Source: Lamellibrachia satsuma
Taxonomy: Eukaryota > Annelida > Polychaeta > Sabellida > Siboglinidae
Direction of reading: 5' to 3'
Assembly (NCBI GenBank): GCA_033239005.1
Contig: BSQZ01000054.1
Location: forward strand, 3,770,431 to 3,834,430
Length of the DNA stretch: 64,000 nucleotides
The translations under genes and the position numbers were made by a program. This document shows, piece by piece, positions 33,713 through 44,819 of the stretch (the stretch's first letter is position 1; every line of letters starts with the position of its first letter). The notes under the pieces are model-generated. The model searched no databases. It saw only the letters and a list, made by a program, of their open reading frames with translations, and had not been told where the DNA came from.

Positions 33713-34829
33713 AGTGAAACCAAAGGCATTGTTTTGGGCCTTTGCACCTACAAACTAACCATTTGCAACTATAATCAAGAATAGTTTCAAGTGGTTTACT
33801 GGGAATCTGTTCTAAAAGTGAGAAATTCTGGTTTAATGTAATTTTTCATGGAGGCTGACATAACCATCAGTGTTTGCAATCAGCAGCGAGCAGCCCCTTC
33901 ACCCCCAATGCGGCTGTGACATAGGTTGTGAATATCACTTGTATTTTTAACGTGGTTGAGATGTGCAGTTACATTACTGGATTTATACGCAGCAAAAACT
34001 CTTACAATGCTGTACTGTGCAGCATTCAGATATAAACATCATTCAGCGAGGTATACTTGTCTTTTTTATTTCCTCTGGAAAAACAGACAGTAGTGAAGCA
34101 ATGAATTCACAATTGCGGGCGGGCTGGTTGGAAGCCCACCCACAGTTGCGGGAGGGCTGGTTGGAAGCCCACCCACAATTGCGGGCAGGCTGGTTGGAAG
34201 CCCACCCACAATTGCGGGCAGGCTGGTTGGAAGCCCACCCACAATTGCGGGCGGGCTGGTTGGAAGCCCACCCACAATTGCGGGCGGGCTGGTTGGAAGC
34301 CCACGCGATATGCTAGACTTTGTTCAGCCAATTTTGAAGAATTGTGTTTTGAAGTTGATATGTTTTCATTTGATATATTTCCATATTTTCAGTTGATCTA
34401 TTTATCAACGGAGAACATTAAAACCTGAAGCAGTACCGACAATCTTCCAGCAGGACTTCGACACAATGCAAACACTCGACCAAGAGAACTGTCAAATCGG
34501 AATGCGAGGCAGTTAGTAAACAATGAATGAATGGCCTATCTTGCCAAACAGGCTGATTTTAGATGCAAATGGCGTGTCCAAACTTATGTGACTAAAATCG
34601 TCTACGTCTATGATCAGGCGTTTAAGTTGGAATTGTGAGAAACCTAGTCAACACTCTAGACGTAGGATTCTCAACAAATATGGTGCTGCCCATGCAAAAA
34701 TGATTTTCGGTGTTCAACGAGGTATATTTAGTTAACCACTTGCGTTATATTCTTGATTATAGTTGCAAATGGTCAGTTTTCAAGTACTCTTATTGGTGCA
34801 AAGGCCCCAAAAATGCCTTTGGTTTCACT
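33713..34829 (+). mobile_element. Long-TIR element family T1, copy 2 (1.1 kb)
   Basis: Terminal inverted repeats of about 70-90 bp. The left end AGTGAAACCAAAGGCATT and GGGCCTTTGCACC, followed by CCATTTGCAACTATAATCAA, reappear inverted at the right end. No coding capacity for a transposase. The interior hosts the 33-bp minisatellite at 34110-34305. A clear target duplication is not visible. Confidence 0.75.
34110..34305 (+). repeat. 33-bp minisatellite, 6 copies, inside T1
   Basis: Unit CAATTGCGGGCGGGCTGG plus TTGGAAGCCCACCCA. Because 33 is a multiple of three, all frames stay open and the plus frame reads QLRAGWLEAHP six times. Likely a noncoding expansion. Each unit can form a small GGGC...GCCC fold. 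Confidence 0.95.
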
Positions 34830-35394
34830 CACACATGGTGTGGTAGCTGTAGTAAGCTGCTGTAAAATCACTTAACTTTCAGAAAAAAAAACACACCCAA
34901 AGTAGATACCCCTCAATCTCGGCCCAGCCCGGTGAATGAAAACATTTTATAACAACTCAGCCAACACATCTAGACAAATGTTGGTATGTTACCATTAAAT
35001 GGAAGATTTAATGAAGTACTAAAGAAAACAGTAACTTTACCGACGTATCCAATGTGAAAGCACTCAGAAAAAATTAACTCATTAAACAACAACGAAGGTA
35101 GTTATTTAGTTATTTTCTACCTGTCGGACAGACAGACACAATGAGCTACTTGAGTGTTGAACTGCTCTTTGGCTTTTGTTGACCACAGATCACACCTTCG
35201 ATCCGTCCGCCACTAACCACATAAAGAGTCCCTAGGACAGAGATGATTGTACATGAGTGAATTTATGAGTTAATTTTATCACCGCCAATGGGAAGATGAG
35301 AGGCGACTGGTGCAAGGAGGCGAGGGAACGTAGAAAGAGGCGAGTGGACGTCGGCGCCTGGGAGGAGATGCTGCCAGACTGTCCCTAGAGTTAG
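34830..35394. other. Unique DNA, nothing recognised
   Basis: Separates T1 from the second SatA segment. No supported feature. Confidence 0.3.
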
Positions 35395-35690
35395 TGTATT
35401 AATATACAGATGAGTAAATTTATTAATCTCAATACTTACTACAGCTACCACACCAGCTACATAGACATACAGAATGAGAAACATTTACAACTAATATAAA
35501 TTAATAATAATAAATAAGTCAATATATTAATAATAAAAAATAAATCAGTAAATTTATAAATCTCAGTACTCACTAGAGCCACCAGACTAGCGACATACAC
35601 ATACAGAATAAAACACATTTACACTAATAAAAAATAATAATAAATTCATATATAAACAATAAATTAGTAAATATATTACTGTCAGTACAA
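35395..35690 (+). repeat. AT-rich satellite-like array SatA, part 2
   Basis: Monomer starts at about 35413, 35548 and 35667 (spacing 135 and 119). Shared words with part 1 include TAAATTTATTAATCTCA and CATACAGAATnA. Confidence 0.75.
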
Positions 35691-35734
35691 CTTTGTCATG
35701 AACATAGCCTGAGTCTTGCCAAGGAAGTGTGACC

Positions 35735-36300
35735 TCACACCGTGGCATAATAAACAAAAAACCTACGTTTTAACGAGAAGCAACGTCCAACGACATCCAC
35801 TAGCCACATCTTCACCTTTGACCCAAGCACGGAGGTCGTGGTCAGCTCCCAGTTCCCAATCTTCCTGTACTTTGCCCTAGCGGAGGGAGACTGTCTCCAC
35901 ATGTCCGAGACTATGATATCCAGGGTCGACAGTGACATGTAATAACACGACTGTTGATCAATACAACGGCGGCGATGAAGCTGTCATCTCAACAGGCATT
36001 AAACATGCGAAAGTCGCAGCGTGTCTCGGCTGCCATATGTGCAACAAAACGTTTCGTTTGTTCATCAGGACTGTTGACCCCAATCAACTGGTCCACTGGC
36101 ACCAGCACCGTGCACTGTTTCCTCCACCAGTCACTCAGCACTAAAAACAGCTTCTCTTGGAATGTGCTAGGAGCAGTCTTGGGAAGCCACAGCTGGGATA
36201 AAGTGGGTTCTGCCAGAGCTGAGGTCCAGTCCCATCTGCTGGCAAAAAACTGCAAGAGCAAAGTGGGTTTTGGAATTGCTATACAAAGTTCTATCTGCAA
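35735..36300 (-). other. Coding-like minus-strand segment, possible pseudogene or exons
   Basis: Two minus-strand frames with balanced composition follow each other: 36300-35989 (for example LFLVLSDWWRKQCTVLVP) and 35938-35735 (for example YRKIGNWELTTTSV). They are in different frames, so either an intron or a frameshift separates them. A donor-like AAGGTGAAG follows the second. The GC content is higher than the flanks. A 126-codon plus-strand frame overlaps (35954-36334). I do not recognise a family; a decayed gene or retrocopy is possible. Confidence 0.3.
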
Positions 36301-36329
36301 CTGTTGTGCACCGCAATTGCTGTGCGCAT

Positions 36330-36492
36330 GCTAGGTGGCTGCCACGTTGATCACTTGATGGGTGGTAAAATGTTAGAACCCGACTCGAGAGCCCTGAAAT
36401 CCCCGAAGCTCTGGGATTCTTTATTTCCCGACGATATCAGTGAAAGTTCAGAAATCTCTGTGCTAGAAGGATTGTTATTGCAAAATCAATAA
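36330..36492 (+). CDS. Candidate terminal exon, plus strand, family unknown
   Basis: After an acceptor-like TGCTAG, the plus strand is open for about 53 codons with an acidic end (LWDSLFPDDISESSEISV, then LEGLLLQNQ) and stops at TAA. A canonical AATAAA follows 6 nt after the stop (36499-36504), unusually close for a real 3' UTR. No domain is recognised and no upstream exon was identified. Confidence 0.2.
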
Positions 36493-36609
36493 GTCTGGAA
36501 TAAAGTTGGTTCAGTGGTACTCACTGTTGCAGTCAATGGTCATCATAAACATTCCATTCTACGTGTGGAGCATTCGTTGTCATTTATACAGGGATGACTC
36601 AATGGACAC

Positions 36610-37015
36610 ACTGGTGGTTGGAATGAGGGAGGGTCTAGGGAGAGGGTGGGATGGAAGGGGAATTGAGAGAAGTAAGGTAGGGAGATTGGAAGGCAGGGAG
36701 GGAAGGAAAAGAAACAGGGAAGAAGAGAGAGGGAGGTAAGGTTTGATTCACGAAGGATGGGTAGGAAGCAAGGATACATGGAGGGGAGGGAGGGATGGAG
36801 GGAGGGAGAGAGGGAGGCAGGGTAGTAGGCAGGAAGGAGAGAGATGGATTGAAAGAGGCAGGAAGGCATGGAATGAGATAGGGAGACAAGGAGGCAGGTA
36901 GGAGAAAGGAAAAGGGAGAGAGAGGGGAGGGATGATGGGAGTAACATGTGGAAGGACAGACAGACAGACAGAGACAGACATGTAGACGAGCAGGTGGGTG
37001 GATGGATGGATGGGG
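36610..37015 (+). repeat. G/A-rich purine tract of about 400 bp
   Basis: Runs of GGGAGG, GGAAGG and AGAGAGGGAGG with few pyrimidines, ending in GACA and GGAT short repeats. The minus-strand Ser/Pro/Leu frames are artefacts. Such strand asymmetry can form triplex DNA. Confidence 0.85.
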
Positions 37016-37224
37016 GACAGGCAGACACGTAGACGTAGTACAGATGGGTGACGCAAAGATGTATAATTCTATAAGTGGAAAGGAAATTGGTTTATGTTTA
37101 GCAGACAAGGTCTTGTGTTTGTTATTTCTCTAGTGTATTCTGCCAGGTGTACGAACAAATTAATGTTCTTCACAGGGTATCTGGTTTCTGCATCCTAAAA
37201 TTAGTTTGGGGCAACCATAAATAT

Positions 37225-37318
37225 ATATCTATTATCTACCACCACCACGTTCATAATCTACCACCACCATCACCACGTTCATATATCTACCACCACCATC
37301 ACCACGTTCATACACATA
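37225..37318 (+). repeat. CACCACCATCACCACGTTCATA repeat
   Basis: Three to four imperfect units of about 24-33 bp built from CACCAC and ACGTTCAT words. Confidence 0.7.
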
Positions 37319-38100
37319 ATTTGCTAATTCGTTACTTCAACATTTGCAATACCCGATAAACCATCATTTTTATGGATATATCCCATATTACATGACCATG
37401 TTGGTATGAACAAATTTTTAAACAAGAAAGCGATCACATTTGGATGGTCACATAAAATCCTCTAATACCATAAAATACACATAAACTCAGACTTTGGCCA
37501 ACAGTTGGATTTTACATTGATTTTCACGTAAATAAAATGGCAGAATTGGAACAAATAATTTGCCACACAAGTATTAACATGAGCAATTTTCTTTAAATCC
37601 CATGACAATTCTTGCAATCTGGGCCAAGTTTTAGGGGAAATTAAGGACCAATATAATTGGTTGGCTATTTGTACAGCACAATATTAAAGCATTGTCTCCT
37701 AAGCAACCAGTGGACCCCCCACACTGCCTCATTTCCACAAAGTCAGCTGACAGCAATTCAGACAATATTGCATAGTGCCCTAAAGGACACTTTGGATCAG
37801 CAATTTGTAGACGCAGAAAGATCACAAACATTTACGAGACAAAACATCTTTTGTGAGTGCCAACCGTCGATTTGGCAGGCAACTTACGCAAACAACTTGA
37901 GGTAGCTTTGGTTGGGGGAACTAATTGCAAAATGGTCAAAACGTGCGTAAATGTTTTTCGACAACGTCAGAATTATAGCTTACTGCATTTGGTAATGGAT
38001 CAGTTTCGTAATTTTTTTTTAAAATGTCTTTGTTTTTATGTCATAATGACAAATTTGGAAAATCACAAACCTTAAAACGGCAACTCCTAAATACTGTGTT
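37319..38100. other. AT-rich DNA, nothing recognised
   Basis: A short minus-strand segment near 37918-37886 has acceptor and donor dinucleotides with an open 33-nt frame, too weak to call. Confidence 0.3.
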
Positions 38101-38104
38101 CACA

Positions 38105-38285
38105 TTTTAGTATTATTGTTTTTTTAGTATTATTGTTTTTAGTATTATTGTTTTTCAGTATTATTTTTTTTAGTATTATTGTTTTTTTTTAGTATTATTG
38201 TTTTTAGTATTATGGTGTTTTAGTATTATTGTTTTTTCTTATTATTGTTTTATTATTATTTTTGTATTATTATTTTTGTATCATT
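38105..38285 (+). repeat. TAGTATTATTGTTTTT tandem repeat
   Basis: About ten imperfect units of 15-19 bp, T-rich on the plus strand. Confidence 0.8.
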
Positions 38286-38745
38286 ACTATTATTTTCTCA
38301 CTATCATAAAATCATTGGTATATCGAAATATATGTGCATATATATCTATGTATATATGAACACCTACATATACTAGTATACTACATACCATATTTGTACA
38401 GGTGGTCCTGCATTTCAGGCTTTCTGGGGATCACCCGAGTTGCAATTTAATTTAATAACATGAATTAAATCTGAAATTACGTAAGTTGTTTTTTAAGTGT
38501 TCTTTCAAGCTATTAGGGTTTTTAAATCAATAACGATGCTCAAATTTTTTTTACATACTCTGTAGTACATTAATACAGTCAACATCTAATCTCAAATATT
38601 TTAAGAATAAATATTTGTATAACTTTTTTATCGTTGTAGGATAAGAATTAGGTGGTAAAAATTAATTAGAACATTATGTTCAAATGCTGAGACACTGTAC
38701 AAAAAAAATATTATTCAGTTTTAAATAAAAACTGCACACCTTGAC

Positions 38746-38831
38746 TTTTACTTTGTCACCAAACTGTAGTTGCATTTTCAACAAATTCTTTTACTTTGTC
38801 ACCAAACTGTAGTTGCATTTTCAACAAATTC
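38746..38831 (+). repeat. 43-bp tandem duplication
   Basis: TTTTACTTTGTCACCAAACT and the following 23 bases occur twice in tandem, identical as far as I can see. Confidence 0.85.
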
Positions 38832-39310
38832 TAAGATTTTGTTTTTGAAACAGTCAACATGGAGGATGGTCTCAGTCACCTGCTGCCCACACTGACCGAT
38901 TCTGTGTTTGTACACCAGGGTCCTTCCATCACTAACACGTGCATAATTATGCTGCCAACTAGCAACTGGAAATTTAAACCTGTGTATAGCAGAAATATCG
39001 TAATCTGCAAATGTGTCCTTTCCAAGTACAGAAACTATTTTTTTTTCAGCAAGCAAGAAATCCTCAAAATATCTCGGTATCACTAGTACTTTATTGATGT
39101 ACCATCAAAAGGCTTCAACCAAGGAAAGCAGTGCTATCTGCTGCAAGTGATGCCATCTGGTGTGTAAGTGGAAAAAGAAATACCTTAACATTAGCGCCAC
39201 CTGGTGATTGAGTAATGAAACTATGTTTTAAAAAAATTACTGAAAGGGTCAAACTACACACTGCTGTGTTTAAGTGTGTCAAGTGCTTAAACAATCACAA
39301 GTCAGTCAAT
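38832..39310. other. Region with an unrecognised 94-codon minus frame
   Basis: The minus-strand frame 39083-38799 has balanced composition (for example ASWQHNYARVSDGRTLVYK), but no motif or splice support. Its last codons overlap the second copy of the 43-bp duplication. Possibly an old element-encoded fragment. Confidence 0.25.
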
Positions 39311-39324
39311 GCCAGTGTTGTAAT

Positions 39325-39462
39325 TCACCAGGAAGTAACTGTATTAGCCTGCACGGCTGGTACGTTTAAAATGTCAGATATTTGGCAGTGAGACGTATTC
39401 TCGTATTCTGAGTAGGATTTGAAGACTTGGGTATTTTGGTAGTGACATTCCTAAAATGCCTA
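39325..39462 (+). repeat. Dispersed repeat D5, copy 1
   Basis: Shares CAGGAAGT, GTACnTTTnAAATGTCAGA and a GGTAGTGACATTC/GGTGGTGATGTTC block with 50700-50800, with about 45 bp extra here. It is cut off by the element starting at 39464. Confidence 0.5.
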
Positions 39463-39463
39463 C

Positions 39464-40240
39464 TGCCGGGCCTCTACATAATTTTGCAGGCCGGGCCTGG
39501 GCCTACATACTGCAGGCCCAGGCCGGGCCTGGGCTGAAAACAATTTAAACACATCGGGCTTGGGCCGGGTCTGGGCCTAGTGTGAGCGGGATGGGCCGGG
39601 CCTGGGCTGCGCCTAGACATACTAAAAATATTCATACAAAAGACAGATTATTACTTTATTTTTTTTTATAAAAACTGATTATAAATTGTAATTCCAGTTA
39701 ATGAATGCTTAAAATTATTTCTTTAGTATTATATAGTTGCAAATTGAGACCTTGCATGGAATCTAATGGCCCAATAACTTCACTTAGCTGGAAGTAGACA
39801 GCCCCAAATGTTTACTTTAGAAATATTTGCAGAGACAATCAAGCCATGATTAACTATCAACTTATCACCCTTTGTCTAGGTCTACACTCCAAACATTACC
39901 CACCTGAATGACCTACCCACTGCCAAGTGCCCACTCAGGCCACTAGCCCACTACCCAGTACCCACCCCAGTTGGTAATTGGTATATCTCCCCAGTCCTAA
40001 TTCATTCACACTTGTGCTAATTCACATGTCTGAACCTGTCTGTCTCAGGCTAGTGACTGCAGGCCTGCTGGAAATGCCACTGGGTGTCAGTGCCAGTGGG
40101 TGACATTTAATTGAAATATCATATTAAATTATGTTAACTTAGTTGAGCTAATTCAATTAACAATATAAATTGGGGTTATGGCTTGCATATGGGTTAAGTC
40201 AGGGTTAGGTAAACAAATCTCCTACCCTAACCAAAAGCCA

Positions 40241-40301
<61 letters not shown>

Positions 40302-40428
40302 TATTATTTAATAAAACAATAAGTCTGTTTGCCAGCCTGGGCCGAGCTTGAAAAATAATTGCGGGCCTGGACTCTAACTGCTAATTGCGGGCCAGGTTTG
40401 GGATCAAATTCTAGGCCCGCGCAGGGCA
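39464..40428 (+). mobile_element. GGGCC-rich hAT-like non-autonomous element
   Basis: The left end TGCCGGGCCTCTACATAATTT and the inverse of the right end TGCCCTGCGCGGGCCTAGAATTT are similar with a small gap. Both ends carry subterminal arrays of GGCCGGGCCTGGGC-type words. No transposase is recognised, and no convincing target duplication was found. A (TA)n tract lies at 40243-40299 inside it. Confidence 0.55.
40243..40299. repeat. (TA)n microsatellite
   Basis: About 56 bp of TA alternation inside the GGGCC-rich element. Confidence 0.9.
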
Positions 40429-41320
40429 CTAGGATGTATCAATGGTAATACATTGTTACATACTGTGGATGGACAAGTTAAATGAAAGAATACCTTCACC
40501 ATTGCATATTCCATTTTGCACAAGCCTTGATGCAATTGGCTCACTTTTCCAATCTGTTGTTAAACAATCTCCTAATCACATAACAGAAGACTGCACTTAA
40601 CTTGTCACTCTGACTTCACAGAGAACTGAAAAGTACTTCCATATACACCAGCAGGGGCTGAGCCCACAGTTCCCTCTACTTGTGTGAGAATCCACCAGGT
40701 GGCAGCACATTCTCTTGCTTGCAAGACATTTTTAGAACATGAAATAAATGATTCATAATATTACTTATTCTGCCCACCCTACGAATGGTTATTGCGTAAC
40801 TGGGTTATAATCAACTGAAATGCACAAATGTTTGGTCAGGAAGTAGACAATAAGAACGTTTTACTTAAAATAGAAATAAAACAACAGATGCGTTAACATT
40901 TGATCATGATTGATGTCACATGCTGCCGGCCCTGTGAACAAAGCCGAAAGTCTCTCAAGTGGTTTGGGGTTACAGTAATTAATTAACTTTTTTTGTAGTT
41001 TTTATTTCAATTTCCTTCATCCACAAATTAGGTCTGGAATGGTCTGAATTCCCTACAAAATTCCGATGGTTATTCATACGCCGGTGGAAACTGTAGACAT
41101 TTCATGGAAGTTGAACGTTCGATAAATGAAAGGGAAATTCTGAATCGCTCTAACTTCATCACAAAAAGTGACCTGACAACATAATGGATGTTTAAAGTAG
41201 AAAACATGGCTAATGACAAAAAAATTAACAAGCAGCAGAAGTCATTGAACTAATATTAGAATATTGGTTTAAATACACAAAATTAATTAAGTCTGATAAC
41301 TGGTTATCATAAAATCATGG
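40429..41320. other. Unique DNA, nothing recognised
   Basis: No supported frame or repeat partner. Confidence 0.3.
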
Positions 41321-41324
41321 CATA

Positions 41325-41620
41325 TAGTATCTAGACTATATCTACTCTAGCATCTTCAGCCCCCCAAATGTGCTTTAATATAACTTGACTGTTATCAGTT
41401 TAATTGGAATTTTTCAGGATGAATATGTCTACTTTGCATGTTGCTAGAACACATATATTTTTATGGGTGTTAATGATCCAATGAATGCCTGACTCTGATA
41501 TAAATTTTTTCCACAAGTATTGGAAACTGTCTACAGATGTTCGCGAATCTACCAAACAGCAATGTTGATATACATAAAAGACACCTCAGTAGACAGGCTG
41601 AATACATACAGTTTATAGTA
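41325..41620 (+). mobile_element. Long-TIR MITE family M1, degraded copy
   Basis: The left end has ATATCTACTCTAGCATC then CCCCCAAATGTGCTTTAAT and AACTTGACTGTTATC. The right side has a decayed inverse, GACACCTCAGTAGACAGG and CAGTTTATAGTAT. Confidence 0.5.
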
Positions 41621-41673
41621 TATAAAAAGATTAGAGTCTACAAATGTAACACCTATGAAAACCATGATACCAT

Positions 41674-42751
41674 TTAACCATTTCTGTACGTACCGGCCTC
41701 GCGGTGTGTGACGCTACAGTACGACAGGCCGGCATACCGGCATTGGCTACGTTTACCATTTAAATCGCTTTTACTCATAATTATCCACTAAGTGGAGCCA
41801 CTTGTTATATATGGTTGTCATGGCGAATGAATTAGCTATTCGGTAACGGCAATCATTTATTATTATCGCTCAACATCATTTTACGGAGATTTTCGCGGTT
41901 TTTAGTGATGGATTATAAAAATCTGCTATGACCGCAATGGTGGATGGCATTACTTCAACTGACAATTTACCGCCATATGTTTTGGACGGATTATTTGATA
42001 GTTTTAGCGACAAATCTTTGTGGGATGTTGACGATCGAAACAACAATAATGTTGGCGAACTTATCGACCGAGCTGGAGGCAAAACGGATACTGACAGCGG
42101 GAGCATTTTCGATGGCTACTCGGACGTCAGTGATGATGAAAGTGACGGTGTAAACGCTGAGGATGAGCTGCACACTGTACTATCAATGTACTAGCTATCG
42201 ATGCTGGATGATGCGTAGTTTCATTTTTGTTAGAAGAAAAAGGTGTCTGTGAATCCGTCAACATGCAAAGTTTGATTGGAATCGGTCCAGTAGTGATGAA
42301 TGTGTTAGCAAATATACAAATGAACACTTCTGTCATATATTGTTAAAATACAGATAAATACCTTGTTTTTCACGTTCTCATACTCCACAAAATGTACTTT
42401 AAATTTCATTTTATATCATAGTACATTCCTGTAGCTTGATCAACATGAGTAGTTTACATTAAATATGTACATTGGCATACAACTGCGTTCAGCAACTGTA
42501 AAAACGTTGAAATCATGGCATCCATCTTGGATTGCTGGTTACCATGACAACGAAATATAAAATGATATGGTTCATTTCACTCACTGATTATCGTACTTTC
42601 AGAATGTATATATAATATTCATATTCATAAAATGTATTTTTGTTGCTGAAATCTTGACTTGAAGTGATGCAGTCGATTTTCTTGCATATTAACTGGGAAT
42701 GCAGTATTCAGTGGTCACAGCAGATCACGGCTGTAGTACTGAAATGGTTAA
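41674..42751 (+). mobile_element. piggyBac-like element, internally deleted
   Basis: Flanked by TTAA on both sides (41674-41677 and 42748-42751), the target site of this superfamily. The 12-bp inverted ends CCATTTCTGTAC (41678-41689) and GTACTGAAATGG (42736-42747) differ at one position. The subterminal left region carries repeated ACCGGC/GGCCGGC words. The body between the TTAA sites is 1070 bp, far shorter than an autonomous element, and keeps only an acidic N-terminal frame. Confidence 0.75.
41928..42194 (+). pseudogene. Acidic N-terminal remnant of a piggyBac-like transposase
   Basis: An 88-codon frame starting 250 bp inside the left end. It is strongly acidic and Ser-rich, including LLFD-free stretches such as FDGYSDVSDDESDGVNAEDE, resembling the unstructured acidic start of piggyBac transposases. 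It stops before any DDD catalytic core or C-terminal Cys-rich domain, which are absent from the element. The assignment rests mainly on its place inside TTAA-flanked inverted ends; the peptide alone would not be diagnostic. It cannot encode an active transposase. Confidence 0.5.
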
Positions 42752-42929
42752 TATTCCTAATAAAAACAAAACAGCAAATGTTCTTGTATTTAAGCCTGTT
42801 CATCCACCAATCACTTCCTGCACAAAACTGCACAGTGCCACATTTCTACCTGATTTTTTCAGGTGCTTTATGTAAAATTTCATGTAGAACTTCTATCACA
42901 CAGCGCACAGACTCAGTACCCATCTTACT

Positions 42930-43270
42930 TCTACCACTACCAGATTTAACAAGTTTTAACAAGATTGCAATCCAAGGCAAGATACCCAGATTGCATGTGG
43001 ACAGAAAGCCACTGGCTCATCAAGAGACCAAACATTTTTCATCTATGTGTAGCCTTCCGAGATATTAGTCAATTGTGTTTTTAAGCATATTCGCTGCTAG
43101 CATTTACATAATCTGTTCCATTCATTTAATGTGCTCTGTGAGAATGAGTACTTTCTGATATCCAATCTACACTGTGCCTTCACAAGTTACTTTGTGTCCT
43201 CTAGTTCTACTATCTTTCTTAAGTGAGAAAAAACCCATACCCATTCAATATCTGAAAAACGTCCTCTTAA
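42930..43270 (-). pseudogene. LINE 3' fragment, decayed, second copy
   Basis: On the minus strand it matches the LINE at 22505-22965 at the DNA level: AGAACTAGAGGACACAAAGT, TTGGATATCAGAAAGTACTC, TTCTCACAGAG, and TGAGCCAGTGGCTTTC. It has several stops and a small deletion where the family motif WN.LP should be. Same CR1/L2-like family. Confidence 0.65.
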
Positions 43271-43636
43271 CCTCTTCGTACAGTAGATGGCAGCACCATG
43301 CCAACTCCACACCACACTTCACCACAGGTGGCAGCACCCTACCAATTACAATGCCACCCACAGTTTCTGTCAGTATCCAGCGTCTAAATTTGTTGCAGTA
43401 ATTTACCACACTGGTGAAACGGCTCAGTGGCTCATTCATCTGTTAGATACTGCAGATGAACTCCTGATTAGATCACTGGCTACAACAGGCAACGGATGAC
43501 ATCTACTTAGCATTATTGATCTCCCCAGTACAGCTATGACATAATTTCCTTTAATTTGTGCAGTGGGAGATAGAATTTCTCGTGACCGCTGCATGCTGGC
43601 GTAGTCGGAATTTGGAAACGTCGATATCAGTGGGGA
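43271..43636. other. Unique DNA, nothing recognised
   Basis: Short internal similarity of GGTGGCAGCACC and GATGGCAGCACC words about 50 bp apart; no gene. Confidence 0.3.
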
Positions 43637-43775
43637 ACATAGGATCTCGCAAAAGGGGGGCGGGGGGGGGCCGGGGGGTAATAGTCACCCATTACTTTTC
43701 CAAGCTGATGCAACAGGTTACATAAAAAATTACAAATTTAAGCCAATGGGGTGCCATGGCTCAATGGGCCCCTCT
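43637..43775 (+). repeat. Dispersed repeat D3, copy 2
   Basis: Matches 20395-20545, including AGGATCTCGCAAAAGGGG, the G-rich run and GCAACAGGTTACATAAAAAA. Confidence 0.65.
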
Positions 43776-43892
43776 AAATACGCTATTGGTCAACATGACT
43801 TGGATATGGTGTGTTTAAAGATAGAGTCTGATCATTTCGTCATAAACATACATGTTAAGTTTAAGAAATACCAATCCAGGAGAATTATACAT

Positions 43893-44035
43893 AAATTGGA
43901 GGGTCTCAGGGTCTTGGAGATTTGTGTGTAAATTGGAGGGTCTCAGAGATTTGTGTGTAAATCGGAGGGTCTCAGAGATGTGTGCGTAAATTGGAGGGTC
44001 TCAGTGTATAAGAGAATTGTGTGCAAATTTGAGTA
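43893..44035 (+). repeat. About 30-bp minisatellite, 4-5 copies
   Basis: Unit AAATTGGAGGGTCTCAGAGA plus TTTGTGTGT, with length variants. Confidence 0.85.
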
Positions 44036-44815
44036 TTTCACATCCTCCACCATGCAAGCATATATGCAATTACTAGATCAGCCTTATTTCCCAATACATT
44101 GCTTATGTACTATTAAATGATACACTGACATGTTAATATAGACATTGTGGCAGTAGAACATTTCCTTGTGGACTAGCTAAAACTGATGGTCTACTGATAA
44201 TTTGTTCTACTCCTGAAATATATTAGCATACAACAAAAATCCCTTATCTGACTGACAGTATCCTACATATTTTATTACATACGCAACTAACATAATATTT
44301 AGTGGCAGGGCTAGAACTGAAGCATTTTCGTTTCTTCAAAGTTTGTGATCCTGGGTGATGAAGGCATTTGAGAGCCTCAGTGATGGAGGCTTTTTTGTGA
44401 CTATTTTAAAATACGTTTTTTCATTCATTATGTGCTCAGATTGTAACACTATATAAACATATATGAATTAAATAGAAGTTTTATAAAGTGGAGATGTATT
44501 GATGGGCATTACTTAAATGCGTAATTAACAAATTGTACATCAATGAGCGATAATGGGGGATTGTTCGTTTAACGCATATTTTAGACAATGCAACATGCAA
44601 AGCACAAGGACACTGTTTAGCCAAACCTCCGTTGTCCAGTCTGAGCAAAACTTAATAGAAGCAACCCCAGCTGTTGTCATTGGCTTGAGAATAAGGAGGC
44701 ATTGACGATCTTTGGTTAACTGAGGCCACTTAAAAATATTTTTTGCTTCGTTAGAAATCCGGGAGATTTGTTCTCCCACGCGGGAGACTGGGAGATTTGA
44801 TAGAGTTATGTTGCA
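44036..44815. other. AT-rich DNA, nothing recognised
   Basis: A 79-codon minus-strand frame at 44779-44540 has no motif. No repeat partner seen. Confidence 0.3.
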
Positions 44816-44819
44816 TAGT

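Noticed and set aside
33963..34316. 117-codon frame with six QLRAGWLEAHP repeats
   Set aside because: The 33-bp minisatellite keeps all frames open; opposite-strand frames are equally regular.
36001..36120. Cys/His-rich plus-strand stretch resembling a zinc finger
   Set aside because: Spacing between the Cys pair and the His residues does not fit C2H2 or other common fingers.
36543..37108. Ser/Pro/Leu-rich minus-strand frames of 100-160 codons
   Set aside because: They come from the purine-rich tract; composition follows the simple sequence.
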